Source of the DNA: Actinoplanes sp. N902-109
GTDB taxonomy: Bacteria > Actinomycetota > Actinomycetes > Mycobacteriales > Micromonosporaceae
NCBI RefSeq assembly: GCF_000389965.1
Contig: NC_021191.1
Span: 7,875,501-7,939,500 of the forward strand
Direction of reading: 5' to 3'
Length of the DNA stretch: 64,000 nucleotides
Shown: positions 48,479 through 57,306 of the stretch, in pieces
Layout of the letters: every line of letters begins with the position of its first letter
Numbering within the stretch: position 1 is the first letter of the stretch
Made by a program: the position numbers and the translations under genes
Notes under the pieces: generated by a model
What the model was told of the DNA's origin: nothing
What the model saw: only the letters and a program-made list of their open reading frames with translations
Database searches by the model: none

Positions 48479-49216
48479 GTGACCCACCCCCGCAGCCTGA
48501 CGTTCTCGACCACCTACAACTTCCGGGACGTCGGCGGCTACGCCGGGCTGGACGGCCGCGAGGTGCGCTGGCGGCAGTTGTTCCGCTCCGACTCGCTGCA
48601 CCGGTTGCGGGGCGATGACCTGCAGACGTTCGGCGAGCTCGGCATCCGTACGGTGATCGACCTGCGGCGCACGCGGGAGATCGAGCGGCACGGCCGGGTG
48701 CCCGACGCGGCCGGGCTGACTTATCACAACCCGGTGATCGAGCACGTCGACTGGGAGACCGTGCCGGAACCGACCGGCCTGCCCCGGGCGCGCTGGCTGG
48801 CCGACCGCTACCTCAACTTCGCCGAGGACGGGCACGCCGGGCTGGCGGCGGCGCTCGGTCTGATCGCCGATCCGCAGGCGGCGCCGGTGGTCGTGCACTG
48901 CATGGCCGGCAAGGACCGCACGGGCGTGGTGTGTGCGCTGACCCTGTCGCTGCTCGGGGTGTCCGACGCGGACATCGCCGAGGACTACGCGCTGACCGAG
49001 GCGTCGATGGTCTCGCTGAGCGCGTACCTGCAGAGCACGAGCCCCGACATGGTGCAGGACAAGTACCACATGTTCGAGTGCCCGCAGGACGCGATGCTGA
49101 TGTTCCTCGACGACCTGCGGGCGCGGCACGGCTCGGTCGAGGCGTACGTACGGGACATCGGGATCACCGCCGAGCAGGTGACCGCGCTGCGCGACCACCT
49201 GCTCGACCCGGCCTAG
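48479..49216 (+). CDS. Protein tyrosine/serine phosphatase (Tyr_phosphatase family)
   Basis: A 245-aa dual-specificity-type phosphatase. N-terminal family motif TYNFRDVGGYAGLDGREVRWRQLFRSDSLHRL (about residues 11-42) and P-loop VVHCMAGKDRTGVVCAL (Cx5R, with nucleophile Cys about 141). TAAAGT lies 7 nt upstream of the GTG. The stop codon shares a CTAG with the stop of the convergent trypsin/hydrolase gene. Related to MptpB/PtpB-like proteins; substrate (phosphoprotein or phosphoinositide) is unknown. Confidence 0.9.
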   Translation: MTHPRSLTFSTTYNFRDVGGYAGLDGREVRWRQLFRSDSLHRLRGDDLQTFGELGIRTVIDLRRTREIERHGRVPDAAGLTYHNPVIEHVDWETVPEPTGLPRARWLADRYLNFAEDGHAGLAAALGLIADPQAAPVVVHCMAGKDRTGVVCALTLSLLGVSDADIAEDYALTEASMVSLSAYLQSTSPDMVQDKYHMFECPQDAMLMFLDDLRARHGSVEAYVRDIGITAEQVTALRDHLLDPA

Positions 49217-51246
49217 GCCTTCGGTTCGAGAGCCGCGGCGACCGTCCGGGCGACCGCCGGGTCGGCCAGGTACTCGGTGATGCTGTGCGCCCGGTCCTTC
49301 GGGTTGTCCGCGACGATCTCCTCGATCTGGTCGCCCCAGTCGTCGCGCAGCGGGCAGCCGATCGCCACCGCGTCGGCCGGGCACCACGTGTTGAGCCAGT
49401 GCCCGATCCGGGCCGGCCGGCGCGGGCCGCCCACCCGCAGCCGGTTGTAGACGGCGTCCAGCCCCAGCGGGCTCCCGGCGGTGACCAGCAGCGACACCTC
49501 GACCTCCGGGGCCAGCCCGGCGATCAGGTCCAGCGCGACGACGGTGCCCAGGCTGTGGCTCACGATCACCATCCGGCCGCGGTCGGGCAGCGTCTGGCGT
49601 ACGGCGTCCAGCACAGCCTGGCGGACGCCCTCGTTGTCGAGATACGCGGCGACGTCACGCAGCCGCTGGGCGATGTAGAAGCTGTCCAGGCCGCTGCGGG
49701 CGGCTATCGCGCTGAGCTGCCGCTGCAGCCGCGCGACCGCGAAGCCGCGGAGGCTGCCACCGAGGCCTTCGAGCGACTCGTCGGCCGCCTTGCCGACGGG
49801 CATCCCGGCGGCCTCCGCGGTCTGCGCCACCAGGGTCTCGTACAGCGCGCGGGTGGTCGGCGCGGCGGGCATCAGATCCGCTGCGGTCTCCACAGCGGGC
49901 ACCCGGGTCAAAAGGGATTCCTCGGCTCCTTGGACGACGTCGGCGAACCGGTCACCGTAGAACGGGAACCAGGCATCGGCCGGGTCGAGGGTGCCGAGCC
50001 CGGCCAGCGTCAGGCCCTGGTTGAGCCCGGCGATCCAGGACCGGCGCAGTTCCTCCGGGTCCTTGCCCTGCTGGCTGCGGCCGTGCAGCAGCACCAGATG
50101 GCTGCCGCGCAGCGCACCGGGTCGGGCGGCAACACCGACGTGCAACGCCTCGAACTGCCGCCCTGGACCGCCCGGTGCGGCGACGGCGACCGGGGCCACG
50201 GCAGCCGGCGCCACCCCGAGCGCGGCCTCCGGACCCATCTCGGCCAGCAGGAGTCGCTGATCGGCGGACACCTGCTGCTGCCGCAGGTGGGCGAGGATCA
50301 CGCTGACCCGGGCGCCCTCGTTGGCGATCCAGTCGATCTGGTCGTCGGCGTCGCCCTGGTGCCACACCTGGCCGTCGCGGCGCAGCACCTGGTGCTGCTC
50401 GTCGAGCCGGGCCACGCCACAGTGGTGCAGCGCGATGACCTCCCACTGGTCGTTGAAGACCGGCGAACCGGAGTTGCCCGGCTCGGTGTCGGTCGAGTAG
50501 TGCAGGAACCGGTCGAGCTGCACGTCGAGCCGGTTGTCACGGATGGCGATCTCCTTGCGGCGGCCCATCGGGTGGCCGATGATGTTGACCGCCTCGCCGA
50601 CCAGGATCTTGCCCTGCGCGGCCACCAGCCGGCTCCAGCCGAAGCTCGCGCCGGGGGCCGGGCGGTCGGCGTCCACCTGCACGGCGACGAGGGTGTAGTC
50701 CAGCTCGGTGTCGGTGAGGAACAGCGTCGCCGGGTCGAGCCGGCAGCGCGTCGCGGTCAGCGGCTGGTTGTCGACGTTCATCTCGGCGCCGAACTCCAGC
50801 TCCACCCGACCGGCGGTGTCCTGGTCCGGCAGCACGTGGTTGTTGGTCATCAGCAGCCGGGGCGAGACCAGGAAGCCGGTGCCCAGCGGCAGCTCGCGGC
50901 CGTCGTCGACCAGCGAGATGCGGGCCACGCCGGCGGCTGCCCGGGCGCCCCGGGTGAGGAAACTGGACGCCAGCAGGTCCTGCGCCGCGCCGATGACCCG
51001 TTCCAGCAGCTTGGGCCGGGACGTCTCGGTCTGCGCCGCCGCGATCACCGACTCGGCGACCACCTCACCGGCGCGCATCAGCCGGTTGGCCCGCTGCTCC
51101 AGCTCCGCCGGGGTGCCGATGACCGGCTGACCGGCCTCGCGCCTGGCCAGATTGGCCTGCCGGTCCTCGCTGTGCTCAAGGAATCGCCGGGATGCTGCCC
51201 GGCATTGCCACAACGCCTGCTGCTGCAGCTGACTGGGCACGTCCAT
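49213..51246 (-). CDS. Trypsin-like protease fused to an alpha/beta hydrolase
   Basis: A 677-aa, apparently cytoplasmic two-enzyme fusion. Residues about 1-95 are a charged helical region. A chymotrypsin-fold protease follows with the triad His137 (MTNNHVLP), Asp183 (ELDYTLVAV) and Ser259 (TEPGNSGSPVF). After a Pro/Ala linker (about 345-360) comes an alpha/beta hydrolase (VLLHGRSQQGKDP; nucleophile Ser565 in VSHSLGTVVAL; Asp in CPADAVAIG; His in DRAHSI). No signal peptide was found. Similar protease-hydrolase combinations occur as effectors in actinobacterial conflict systems; the link is inference. Its neighbours are housekeeping genes and the tyrosine phosphatase. Confidence 0.85.
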   Translation of the reverse strand: MDVPSQLQQQALWQCRAASRRFLEHSEDRQANLARREAGQPVIGTPAELEQRANRLMRAGEVVAESVIAAAQTETSRPKLLERVIGAAQDLLASSFLTRGARAAAGVARISLVDDGRELPLGTGFLVSPRLLMTNNHVLPDQDTAGRVELEFGAEMNVDNQPLTATRCRLDPATLFLTDTELDYTLVAVQVDADRPAPGASFGWSRLVAAQGKILVGEAVNIIGHPMGRRKEIAIRDNRLDVQLDRFLHYSTDTEPGNSGSPVFNDQWEVIALHHCGVARLDEQHQVLRRDGQVWHQGDADDQIDWIANEGARVSVILAHLRQQQVSADQRLLLAEMGPEAALGVAPAAVAPVAVAAPGGPGRQFEALHVGVAARPGALRGSHLVLLHGRSQQGKDPEELRRSWIAGLNQGLTLAGLGTLDPADAWFPFYGDRFADVVQGAEESLLTRVPAVETAADLMPAAPTTRALYETLVAQTAEAAGMPVGKAADESLEGLGGSLRGFAVARLQRQLSAIAARSGLDSFYIAQRLRDVAAYLDNEGVRQAVLDAVRQTLPDRGRMVIVSHSLGTVVALDLIAGLAPEVEVSLLVTAGSPLGLDAVYNRLRVGGPRRPARIGHWLNTWCPADAVAIGCPLRDDWGDQIEEIVADNPKDRAHSITEYLADPAVARTVAAALEPKA

Positions 51247-51390
51247 GTGCCACCTCCTGCCCTGGGACAGGTTCAGCTTCCGCCGCAGGGCCGGGCGCGC
51301 AGTCGGCTACGCGGCTGTGTCCCGATGCCGACAGGCCGGCGGCCCGGACCCCGCAGGTGGGACCCGGGCCGCCGGTCTGGACTCAGCTCG

Positions 51391-52488
51391 TCAGAACACC
51401 CGGTGGACCCAGCCGAACGGGTCCTCGGCGCGGCCCCGCTGGATGTCGGCCAGCTCCTGGCGCAGCGCCATGGTGACCGGACCCGAACCGCCGTCGGCCA
51501 CGGTGAACTCGCCCTCGGTGGACGTGACCGTGCCGATCGGCGTGACGACCGCGGCCGTGCCGCACGCGAACGCCTCGCGGATCCGGCCCGAGCGGGCACC
51601 GTCCCGCCACTCGTCGATGCTGACCGGGCGCTCCTCGACCTTGCGGCCGGCCCGCTGGGCCAGCTTGAGGATCGAGTCGCGGGTGATGCCCGGCAGGATC
51701 GTGCCGGTCAGCGGCGGCGTGACCAGCGAGCCGTCGTCCAGCACGAAGATGATGTTCATGCCGCCCAGCTCGTCGATGTACTTCCGTTCGACAGCGTCGA
51801 GGTAGACCACCTGGTCGCAGCCGTGCTCGATGGCCTCGGCCTGCGCGGACAGACCCGCCGCGTAGTTGCCGCCACACTTCGCCGCGCCGGTGCCACCGGG
51901 CGCGGCACGGGTGTAGTCGGGCGTGACCCACACCTTGACCGGCTTGACCCCGCCGCTGAAGTAGGCCCCCACCGGCGACGCGATGACCAGGTAGAGGTAT
52001 TCCATCGCGGGCCGCACACCGAGGAAGACCTCGCTGGCGTAGGCGAACGGGCGCAGATAGAGGCTGCCCTCCTCGCTCTGCGGGATCCATGCGCGGTCGA
52101 TGCCGATGATCTCGTGCAACGACCGGATGAACGTCTCGACCGGCAGCGCGGGCATCGCCATCCGGGCTGCCGAGTCGGCGAAGCGGCGGGCGTTGGCGTC
52201 CGGACGGAACATCGCGACGCCGCCGTCGGGCAGCGTGTACGCCTTCAGCCCCTCGAAGATCTCCTGGGCGTAGTGCAGCACAGCCGACGCCGGGTCCATC
52301 GGGATGGGCGCGCGGGCCTCGACGCGGGGCTCGTACCAGCCCTTGCCCTCGGCGTAGCGGATCGTGACCATGTGGTCCGTGAAGATGCGGCCGAAGCCGG
52401 GGTTGGCGAGCAGCGTCGCGCGGTCCGCGGCACTGACGGGAGCCGGATTCGGACGGATCTCGAAGTCGAGGTTGTCACCACCACTCAT
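51391..52488 (-). CDS. ilvE: Branched-chain amino-acid aminotransferase
   Basis: IlvE performs the last step of Leu, Ile and Val synthesis. The 365-aa fold-type IV PLP enzyme begins MSGGDNLDFEIRPNPAPVSA, with YAQEIFEGLKAYTLPDGGVAMFRPDANARR. The PLP lysine is in VYLDAVERKYIDELGGMNIIFV and EAFACGTAAVVTPIGTV is the cofactor phosphate loop. Length fits the actinobacterial class II group. Upstream ORF extension has no similarity. It is 151 nt downstream of leuB and may be co-transcribed. Confidence 0.96.
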   Translation of the reverse strand: MSGGDNLDFEIRPNPAPVSAADRATLLANPGFGRIFTDHMVTIRYAEGKGWYEPRVEARAPIPMDPASAVLHYAQEIFEGLKAYTLPDGGVAMFRPDANARRFADSAARMAMPALPVETFIRSLHEIIGIDRAWIPQSEEGSLYLRPFAYASEVFLGVRPAMEYLYLVIASPVGAYFSGGVKPVKVWVTPDYTRAAPGGTGAAKCGGNYAAGLSAQAEAIEHGCDQVVYLDAVERKYIDELGGMNIIFVLDDGSLVTPPLTGTILPGITRDSILKLAQRAGRKVEERPVSIDEWRDGARSGRIREAFACGTAAVVTPIGTVTSTEGEFTVADGGSGPVTMALRQELADIQRGRAEDPFGWVHRVF

Positions 52489-52639
52489 GGCAGTTGCCCT
52501 GCTTTCTGTGTGTTCAGGCATGTGAGAGCACCCGCAGTGCTCCAAGGAACTTACCCCGAACGGTCGTTCACAGCCGACCACCGGGCGTGCGTCATCGACC
52601 GCCGGATCGGCGGGACGACGGTGCGGGAAGGAACTGGGC

Positions 52640-53677
52640 TCAGGCGGCCGCGGTGGCGGCGACCCGGTCCCCGACCTCGGCGGTGCGCAGCGGCGCGCCC
52701 GGCGTGCGGGCAGCGACCTCGGCTGCGACCGCCTCGGATACTCGCCGGGCCTCGTCGGGGTGCCCGAGGTGCTCGAGCAGCAGCGCGGCGGAGAGGATGG
52801 CGGCGGCCGGGTCGGCGATGCCCTGCCCGGCGATGTCCGGCGCGGAACCGTGGACCGGCTCGAACGTCGACGGGTACTTCCGCTCCGGGTTGACGGAGCC
52901 ACTGGCGGCCATGCCGATGCCACCGGTGACGGCAGCGGCGATGTCGGTGAGGATGTCACCGAAGAGGTTGTCGGTCACCACGACGTCGTAGCGCTGCGGG
53001 TTGCTCACCATGAACATGCTGGCCGCGTCGATGTGCTGGTATTCCGTGGCGACGTCGGGGAAATCGGCGGCGACGGCCTGGAACGTCCGCGCCCAGAGCC
53101 CGCCCGCGTGGGTGAGCACGTTGGTCTTGTGCACCAGCGTCAGGTGGCGGCGCTCGCGGCGCTGGGCCCGGGCGAACGCGTCACGCACGACCCGCTCGAC
53201 ACCGTGCCGGGTGTTGAGGCTCTCCTCGGTGGCGATCTCGGCGGGGGTGTCCTTGTGCAGGATGCCGCCGGCGCCGACATAGAGCCCCTCGGTGCCCTCC
53301 CGGACCACGACCATGTCGATCTCGCCGGGCTTGATGCCGGACAGCGGGCTGACCGTGCCGGGCCACAGCCGCGACGGCCGCAGGTTGACGTACTGGTCGA
53401 AGTCGAAGCGCAGCTTGAGCAGCAGACCGCGCTCGAGCACGCCCGGCGGGACACTGGGGTCACCGATCGCGCCGAGCAGGATGGCGTCGTGGCCGGCCAG
53501 CTCGTCCTGCACGGACTGCGGCAGGACCTCGCCGGTGCGGTGGTAGAGCCGGGCGCCCAGGTCGTACTCCTGGTAGGCGGCGCCGGGGAGAACGGCATCG
53601 ATCACCTTGCGAGCCTGCGCGGTCACCTCGGTCCCGATGCCGTCGCCGGCCACCACCGCGATCCGCGCCACGCTCAC
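52640..53677 (-). CDS. leuB: 3-isopropylmalate dehydrogenase
   Basis: LeuB oxidises 3-isopropylmalate, and can act on 3-methylmalate in the citramalate route. The 345-aa isocitrate-dehydrogenase-family protein starts at GTG after GGGAG. It contains VVAGDGIGTEVTAQARKV, NLRPSRLWPGTVSPLSG, MVVVREGTEGLYVGAGGILHKD, DVVVTDNLFGDILTDIAAAVTGGIGMAASG and FEPVHGSAPDIAGQGIADP. Length and motifs are typical of the actinobacterial LeuB. Confidence 0.97.
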   Translation of the reverse strand: MSVARIAVVAGDGIGTEVTAQARKVIDAVLPGAAYQEYDLGARLYHRTGEVLPQSVQDELAGHDAILLGAIGDPSVPPGVLERGLLLKLRFDFDQYVNLRPSRLWPGTVSPLSGIKPGEIDMVVVREGTEGLYVGAGGILHKDTPAEIATEESLNTRHGVERVVRDAFARAQRRERRHLTLVHKTNVLTHAGGLWARTFQAVAADFPDVATEYQHIDAASMFMVSNPQRYDVVVTDNLFGDILTDIAAAVTGGIGMAASGSVNPERKYPSTFEPVHGSAPDIAGQGIADPAAAILSAALLLEHLGHPDEARRVSEAVAAEVAARTPGAPLRTAEVGDRVAATAAA

Positions 53678-54031
53678 AACGAACTCCCTCAGTCAGCAGG
53701 TTCCGAGCCGAGACTAGCCCGCTGTCCCGTTCCTCGGTAAGCCGGTCCCACAGTGTGGTGAGGATGCGTTAAGCCGACCCTGGACGCGAACAACCCCCGG
53801 ATCGCGGCAACGATCACGGGGGCTGTCACGACGAAAACGCGTGGCTCGCGCCCGCCGGGGGTGCAACCACCGCACGGGACGGCCGCGAGGATGTCACCCG
53901 AAGACACACCCGCCGCGCCCGCGCGGCATGGACCAACGCTAGCGATGCGGACCAATCACGCGCAAGACGCATCCCCCGCGTGTCGGCGCGACAATGGGAG
54001 GATCCGCCCGCCGATATGGCACCATGCGCCG
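53678..54031. other. Intergenic region between leuB and the 120-aa gene
   Basis: A 354-nt region without a convincing gene. At 53794-53822 a minus-strand hairpin (CCCC-x-GATCG stem) is followed by TTGTTCG, about 117 nt before leuB. It may be a terminator or attenuator-like element, but no leader peptide with a run of Leu codons is visible. Minus-strand frames here translate to unconserved sequence. Confidence 0.4.
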
Positions 54032-54394
54032 GTGAGTTTCGACCTCGTGGTGTGGGCCATGGACAACGCGGACCTGCCGGACGACGTGCGGGCCGCCAAC
54101 GCGCGGTGCGCCCGTGGCGAGCACCCGCATCGTCCCGCCGACCCCCGCGTCGTCGCCTTCTACGACGCTTTGACCAGGGCGTACCCGGATCGGGGGCCGC
54201 ACGCGGCGCGGGCCGGCTCGCCGTGGGCCAGCGCCCCGCTGCACGCCGCCGCCGACCACATCACCATGCGGCTCGACGAGAACTGCCCGGACGCCGTGCT
54301 GGAGACCATCGAACGGCTGGCCGGCGAGCTCAACCTCGACCTGCTGGACCTCCAGGACGGCACGGTCTATCCCCCGCCGGTGAAGATCAACTAG
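54032..54394 (+). CDS. Conserved hypothetical protein
   Basis: A 120-aa protein, GTG start: MSFDLVVWAMDNADLPDDVR, then AANARCARGEHPHRPADPRVVAFYDALTRAYPDRGPH and a C-terminal DHITMRLDENCPDAVLETIERLAGELNLDLLDLQDGTVYPP. The final strand-helix-strand with ..DPQ/LDLQDG..Y.P is a pattern seen in small actinobacterial proteins of unknown role. No signal peptide. CACCAT lies 6 nt before the start. Its stop overlaps the serA stop on the other strand within one CTAG. Confidence 0.75.
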   Translation: MSFDLVVWAMDNADLPDDVRAANARCARGEHPHRPADPRVVAFYDALTRAYPDRGPHAARAGSPWASAPLHAAADHITMRLDENCPDAVLETIERLAGELNLDLLDLQDGTVYPPPVKIN

Positions 54395-55986
54395 TCGCGG
54401 AGGTCCACCATGCTGCCGCGGTCCGCGCCGATCGCGGCCGCCACGGTGGACAGCAGTTCGGCGTCGACCGACGAGTCCACGGTCAGCGCCATCAGCGCCT
54501 CGCCACCGGCCTCCCGCCGGGCCACCTGCATCGCAGCGATGTTGACCCCGGCCGCACCCAGGAGCGAGCCGATCCGGCCGATCATCCCCGGCCGGTCCGA
54601 GTAGCGGAAGAACAGCAGCACGCCGTTCGCCCCCAGCTCCAGCTCGAACTCGTCGAGCCGGGTGAGCTTGCGGAGTTCCCGGGTGCCCGTCGTGGTCACG
54701 GTGCCCGCGACGCTCACGCTGCGTCCGTCCGGCAGGGCTCCGCGTACGGTCACCAGGTTGTCGTGCTCGACCACCTCGGCACCGACCACCAGCTGGATCT
54801 CGACCCCCCGCTCGGCCGCGAGGTGCGCGGCGTTGACGTAGGTGACCCGTTCCTCCACCACCGCGGCGAACAGACCCTTGGCCGCGGCCAGCTTGAGCAC
54901 CGACACGTCGTGCGAGCCGACCTCGCCGTGCACCTCGACGGTGACGTTCGCCGCGATGCCCCCGGCGACCGCGGTGAACACCTTGCCGAGCCGTTCGGCC
55001 AGCCCGAGCAGCGGCCGGACGTCCTCGTCGACCACGCCGCCGGCCTGCACGTTCACCGCGTCGGGCACGAACTCGCCGCGCAGCGCCAGCGTGACGCTGC
55101 GGGCCACCGCCAGCCCGGCCTTGTCCTGCGCCTCGACCGTCGACGCGCCCAGGTGCGGGGTGACCACCACGGTGTCGAACCCGAACAGCGGCGAACTCGT
55201 CATCGGTTCGGTGCTGAAGACGTCGAGCCCGGCGCCCGCCACCCGGCCGTCGGCCAGCGCGCCGGCCAGCGCCTGCTCGTCCACCAGCCCGCCGCGGGCG
55301 GCGTTGACGATCCGCACGCCCGGCTTGACCGTGGCCAGTTCCTTCTCCCCGATCAGCCCCATCGTCTCCGCCGTCCGGGGCAGGTGCACCGAGATGAAGT
55401 CGCTCTCGCGCAGCAGCTCGTCCAGCGCCACCAGGCGGACCCCGAGCTGGGCGGCCCGGGCCGGCTGGACGTACGGGTCGTACGCGATGAGCCGGGTGCC
55501 GAACGCCGCCATCCGCTGGGCGAACAGCACGCCGATGCGGCCCAGCCCGACCACGCCCACGGTCTTGCCCTGCAGCTCGACCCCGGTGTAGCGGGACCGC
55601 TGCCACTGCCCGCGTTTGAGGGCGGCACTGGCGCTGGCGGTGTGCCGGGCGACGCTGAGCAGCAACGCCACGGCCTGCTCGGCGGCGGACACGATGTTCG
55701 AGGTAGGTGCGTTGACGACCATGACGCCCCGGGCGGTGGCGGCCGGCACGTCGATGTTGTCGAGGCCGACCCCGGCCCGGGCGATGACCCTGAGCTGCGG
55801 TGCGGCGGCGACGACCCGGGCGTCGACCTGGGTGGCGCTGCGTACGACGAGGGCGTCGGCCGCTGCCAGCGCGGCGAGCAGGGCGGCCCGGTCGGTGCCG
55901 TCGACCTGCCGTACGTCGAAGTCGCGGGTCAGGATGTCGAGGGCGGCCGGGGCGAGTTCCTCAGCGATGAGCACGACGGGAGCCAT
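54391..55986 (-). CDS. serA: D-3-phosphoglycerate dehydrogenase
   Basis: SerA starts serine synthesis. The 531-aa long-form enzyme has MAPVVLIAEELAPAALDILT, VVRSATQVDARVVAAAPQLRVIARAGVGLDNIDVPAATARGVMVVNAPTSN, NAD loop VGVVGLGRIGVLFAQRMAAFG, catalytic Arg/Glu/His segments (IVNAARGGLVDEQAL, VVTPHLGASTVEAQ). An intervening domain and a C-terminal ACT domain (LFFRYSDRPGMIGRIGSLLGAAGVNIAAMQVARREAGGEALMALTVD) follow, so serine feedback is likely. ATG 56004 is an alternative start; the chosen one has GACGAT 6 nt upstream. Confidence 0.96.
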   Translation of the reverse strand: MAPVVLIAEELAPAALDILTRDFDVRQVDGTDRAALLAALAAADALVVRSATQVDARVVAAAPQLRVIARAGVGLDNIDVPAATARGVMVVNAPTSNIVSAAEQAVALLLSVARHTASASAALKRGQWQRSRYTGVELQGKTVGVVGLGRIGVLFAQRMAAFGTRLIAYDPYVQPARAAQLGVRLVALDELLRESDFISVHLPRTAETMGLIGEKELATVKPGVRIVNAARGGLVDEQALAGALADGRVAGAGLDVFSTEPMTSSPLFGFDTVVVTPHLGASTVEAQDKAGLAVARSVTLALRGEFVPDAVNVQAGGVVDEDVRPLLGLAERLGKVFTAVAGGIAANVTVEVHGEVGSHDVSVLKLAAAKGLFAAVVEERVTYVNAAHLAAERGVEIQLVVGAEVVEHDNLVTVRGALPDGRSVSVAGTVTTTGTRELRKLTRLDEFELELGANGVLLFFRYSDRPGMIGRIGSLLGAAGVNIAAMQVARREAGGEALMALTVDSSVDAELLSTVAAAIGADRGSMVDLRD

Positions 55987-56043
55987 GCACCCATCGTCGC
56001 TCATCTATGGCAGATGGGCGCCGCCACGCCCATCCCTTCCCGG

Positions 56044-57306
56044 TCAGACCTTCAGGTGCGGAATGGCGTGCCGCGGGACCGGCGGCGCCGGGGTCAGCCC
56101 GTTGGACGCACGCCCGTCGAACTGGCGGAACGACAACGCCTCGGCGTCCAGACCGTCGTACAGCAGCTCCAGGTCGAGGCTGCCGACCGGCGGGTAGACC
56201 CGCTCGCGCGGCGGTTCCTGGCCCACTTCGAGCGCACCCTGCGCGACCATGAACTCGATGATCGCCTGGCGCACCGCCGGCAGCGTGACCGGCGAGTGGT
56301 AGATGACGTTCAGGGCCTGCATGCGCATCCCCTGGACGTGCTCCTCGCCCTTGTTGTCGTGGAAGTGCGGGTTGCGCGTCTCGATCTGCAGGATCGGCAC
56401 CGAACCGGCCATCACGTCCGGGTCGCTGCTCTCCAGTACGCCACCGAACTGCTCGAACACGTCCATGTACTCGTACGGCTCGACCGCGAAACCGCCCGCC
56501 AGCCGCAGCTTGAGCCCGAGTTCGAGGCTCATGGCGTGCTCCCCGGCGTTGCCGGTCGCGATGACCTCGGTGCCGAAGCCGGAATACTCGGCGAGGAACT
56601 TGTTGAGCCACTCGTTGGTGATCTGCGAACTGCGGCCCTTGCGGCTGAAGAACAGCCGGCCGTCGCGCAGCTTGGGCTTGGAGTGCCAGGAGATCCGGAC
56701 CATCGAGTACGGGCTGTCGGCCAGGTGCAGCCCGGCCGCATAGGCCTTGCAGTACTCGTTCACGGCCCCGGGCACGTAATTGTCGGCGTCGACATAGCCG
56801 AGGTAGCGACGCCCGGTCATCGCCGCCACCGCCATGCCGATCAGCATGGCCTCGCCCTTGCCGTTGCGGACCAGGCCGTCGTCGCCGATCAATTCCTCCA
56901 TGCCGGCGGCTTTGAACGCGGCGGCCAGCCCTGGATCTTTCTGGTGCACGGCAACCGCGGAACGACCGGCGAGCCGGCAGAACTGTTCCAGGGTCTGCGA
57001 TTCGATCTCGTAGCGGTCGACGGGACGCCTGTCACTGTTGGAGACAAGCACAATGAGACAGTCGTGCGGAATTCCGGAGAGCACGCCTTCGATGACGCTT
57101 CGTGTCTCATTCATGCAGGGGACGACGATTACCATTTGCGACTCGACAGCGCGCATTGCTTCCGGCGGCACGACGCGGCTACCAGCCGAAAGGTTCGGCT
57201 GACCAGTGTCGTGCACGGCGCCCGAGTCAAGCTCGATCACCCTCTGCAGCTCATGAATCCGGACCGCGCCGAAGCGCTCACTCCGGAAAGAATCAGCCAG
57301 TCGCAT
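56044..57306 (-). CDS. mpgS: Mannosyl-3-phosphoglycerate synthase-like glycosyltransferase (GT55)
   Basis: MpgS joins GDP-mannose and 3-phosphoglycerate to mannosyl-3-phosphoglycerate, precursor of the solute mannosylglycerate. The 420-aa protein shows MVIVVPCMNETRSVIEGVLSGIP, VRNGKGEAMLIGMAVA, the DxD-type site GYVDADNYVPGAVNEYCKAYAAG, and METRNPHFHDNKGEEHVQGM-type metal/His segment (here IETRNPHFHDNKG). These match GT55 rather than the actinobacterial glucosyl enzyme GpgS (GT81). TAGCCT lies 6 nt before the ATG. No phosphatase partner (MpgP) is adjacent. A related nucleotide-sugar specificity cannot be excluded. Confidence 0.8.
   Translation of the reverse strand: MRLADSFRSERFGAVRIHELQRVIELDSGAVHDTGQPNLSAGSRVVPPEAMRAVESQMVIVVPCMNETRSVIEGVLSGIPHDCLIVLVSNSDRRPVDRYEIESQTLEQFCRLAGRSAVAVHQKDPGLAAAFKAAGMEELIGDDGLVRNGKGEAMLIGMAVAAMTGRRYLGYVDADNYVPGAVNEYCKAYAAGLHLADSPYSMVRISWHSKPKLRDGRLFFSRKGRSSQITNEWLNKFLAEYSGFGTEVIATGNAGEHAMSLELGLKLRLAGGFAVEPYEYMDVFEQFGGVLESSDPDVMAGSVPILQIETRNPHFHDNKGEEHVQGMRMQALNVIYHSPVTLPAVRQAIIEFMVAQGALEVGQEPPRERVYPPVGSLDLELLYDGLDAEALSFRQFDGRASNGLTPAPPVPRHAIPHLKV

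Noticed and set aside
48931..52893. A 1320-codon open frame on the plus strand
   Set aside because: It is antisense to the trypsin/hydrolase, ilvE and part of leuB, and its translation is Arg/Gly/Pro/Val-rich without motifs. It is a GC-codon shadow of the real minus-strand genes.
53794..53822. Attenuator of leuB
   Set aside because: A hairpin with a weak T-run exists, but the only nearby short ORF has no run of Leu/Val/Ile codons. Kept only as a note in the intergenic entry.
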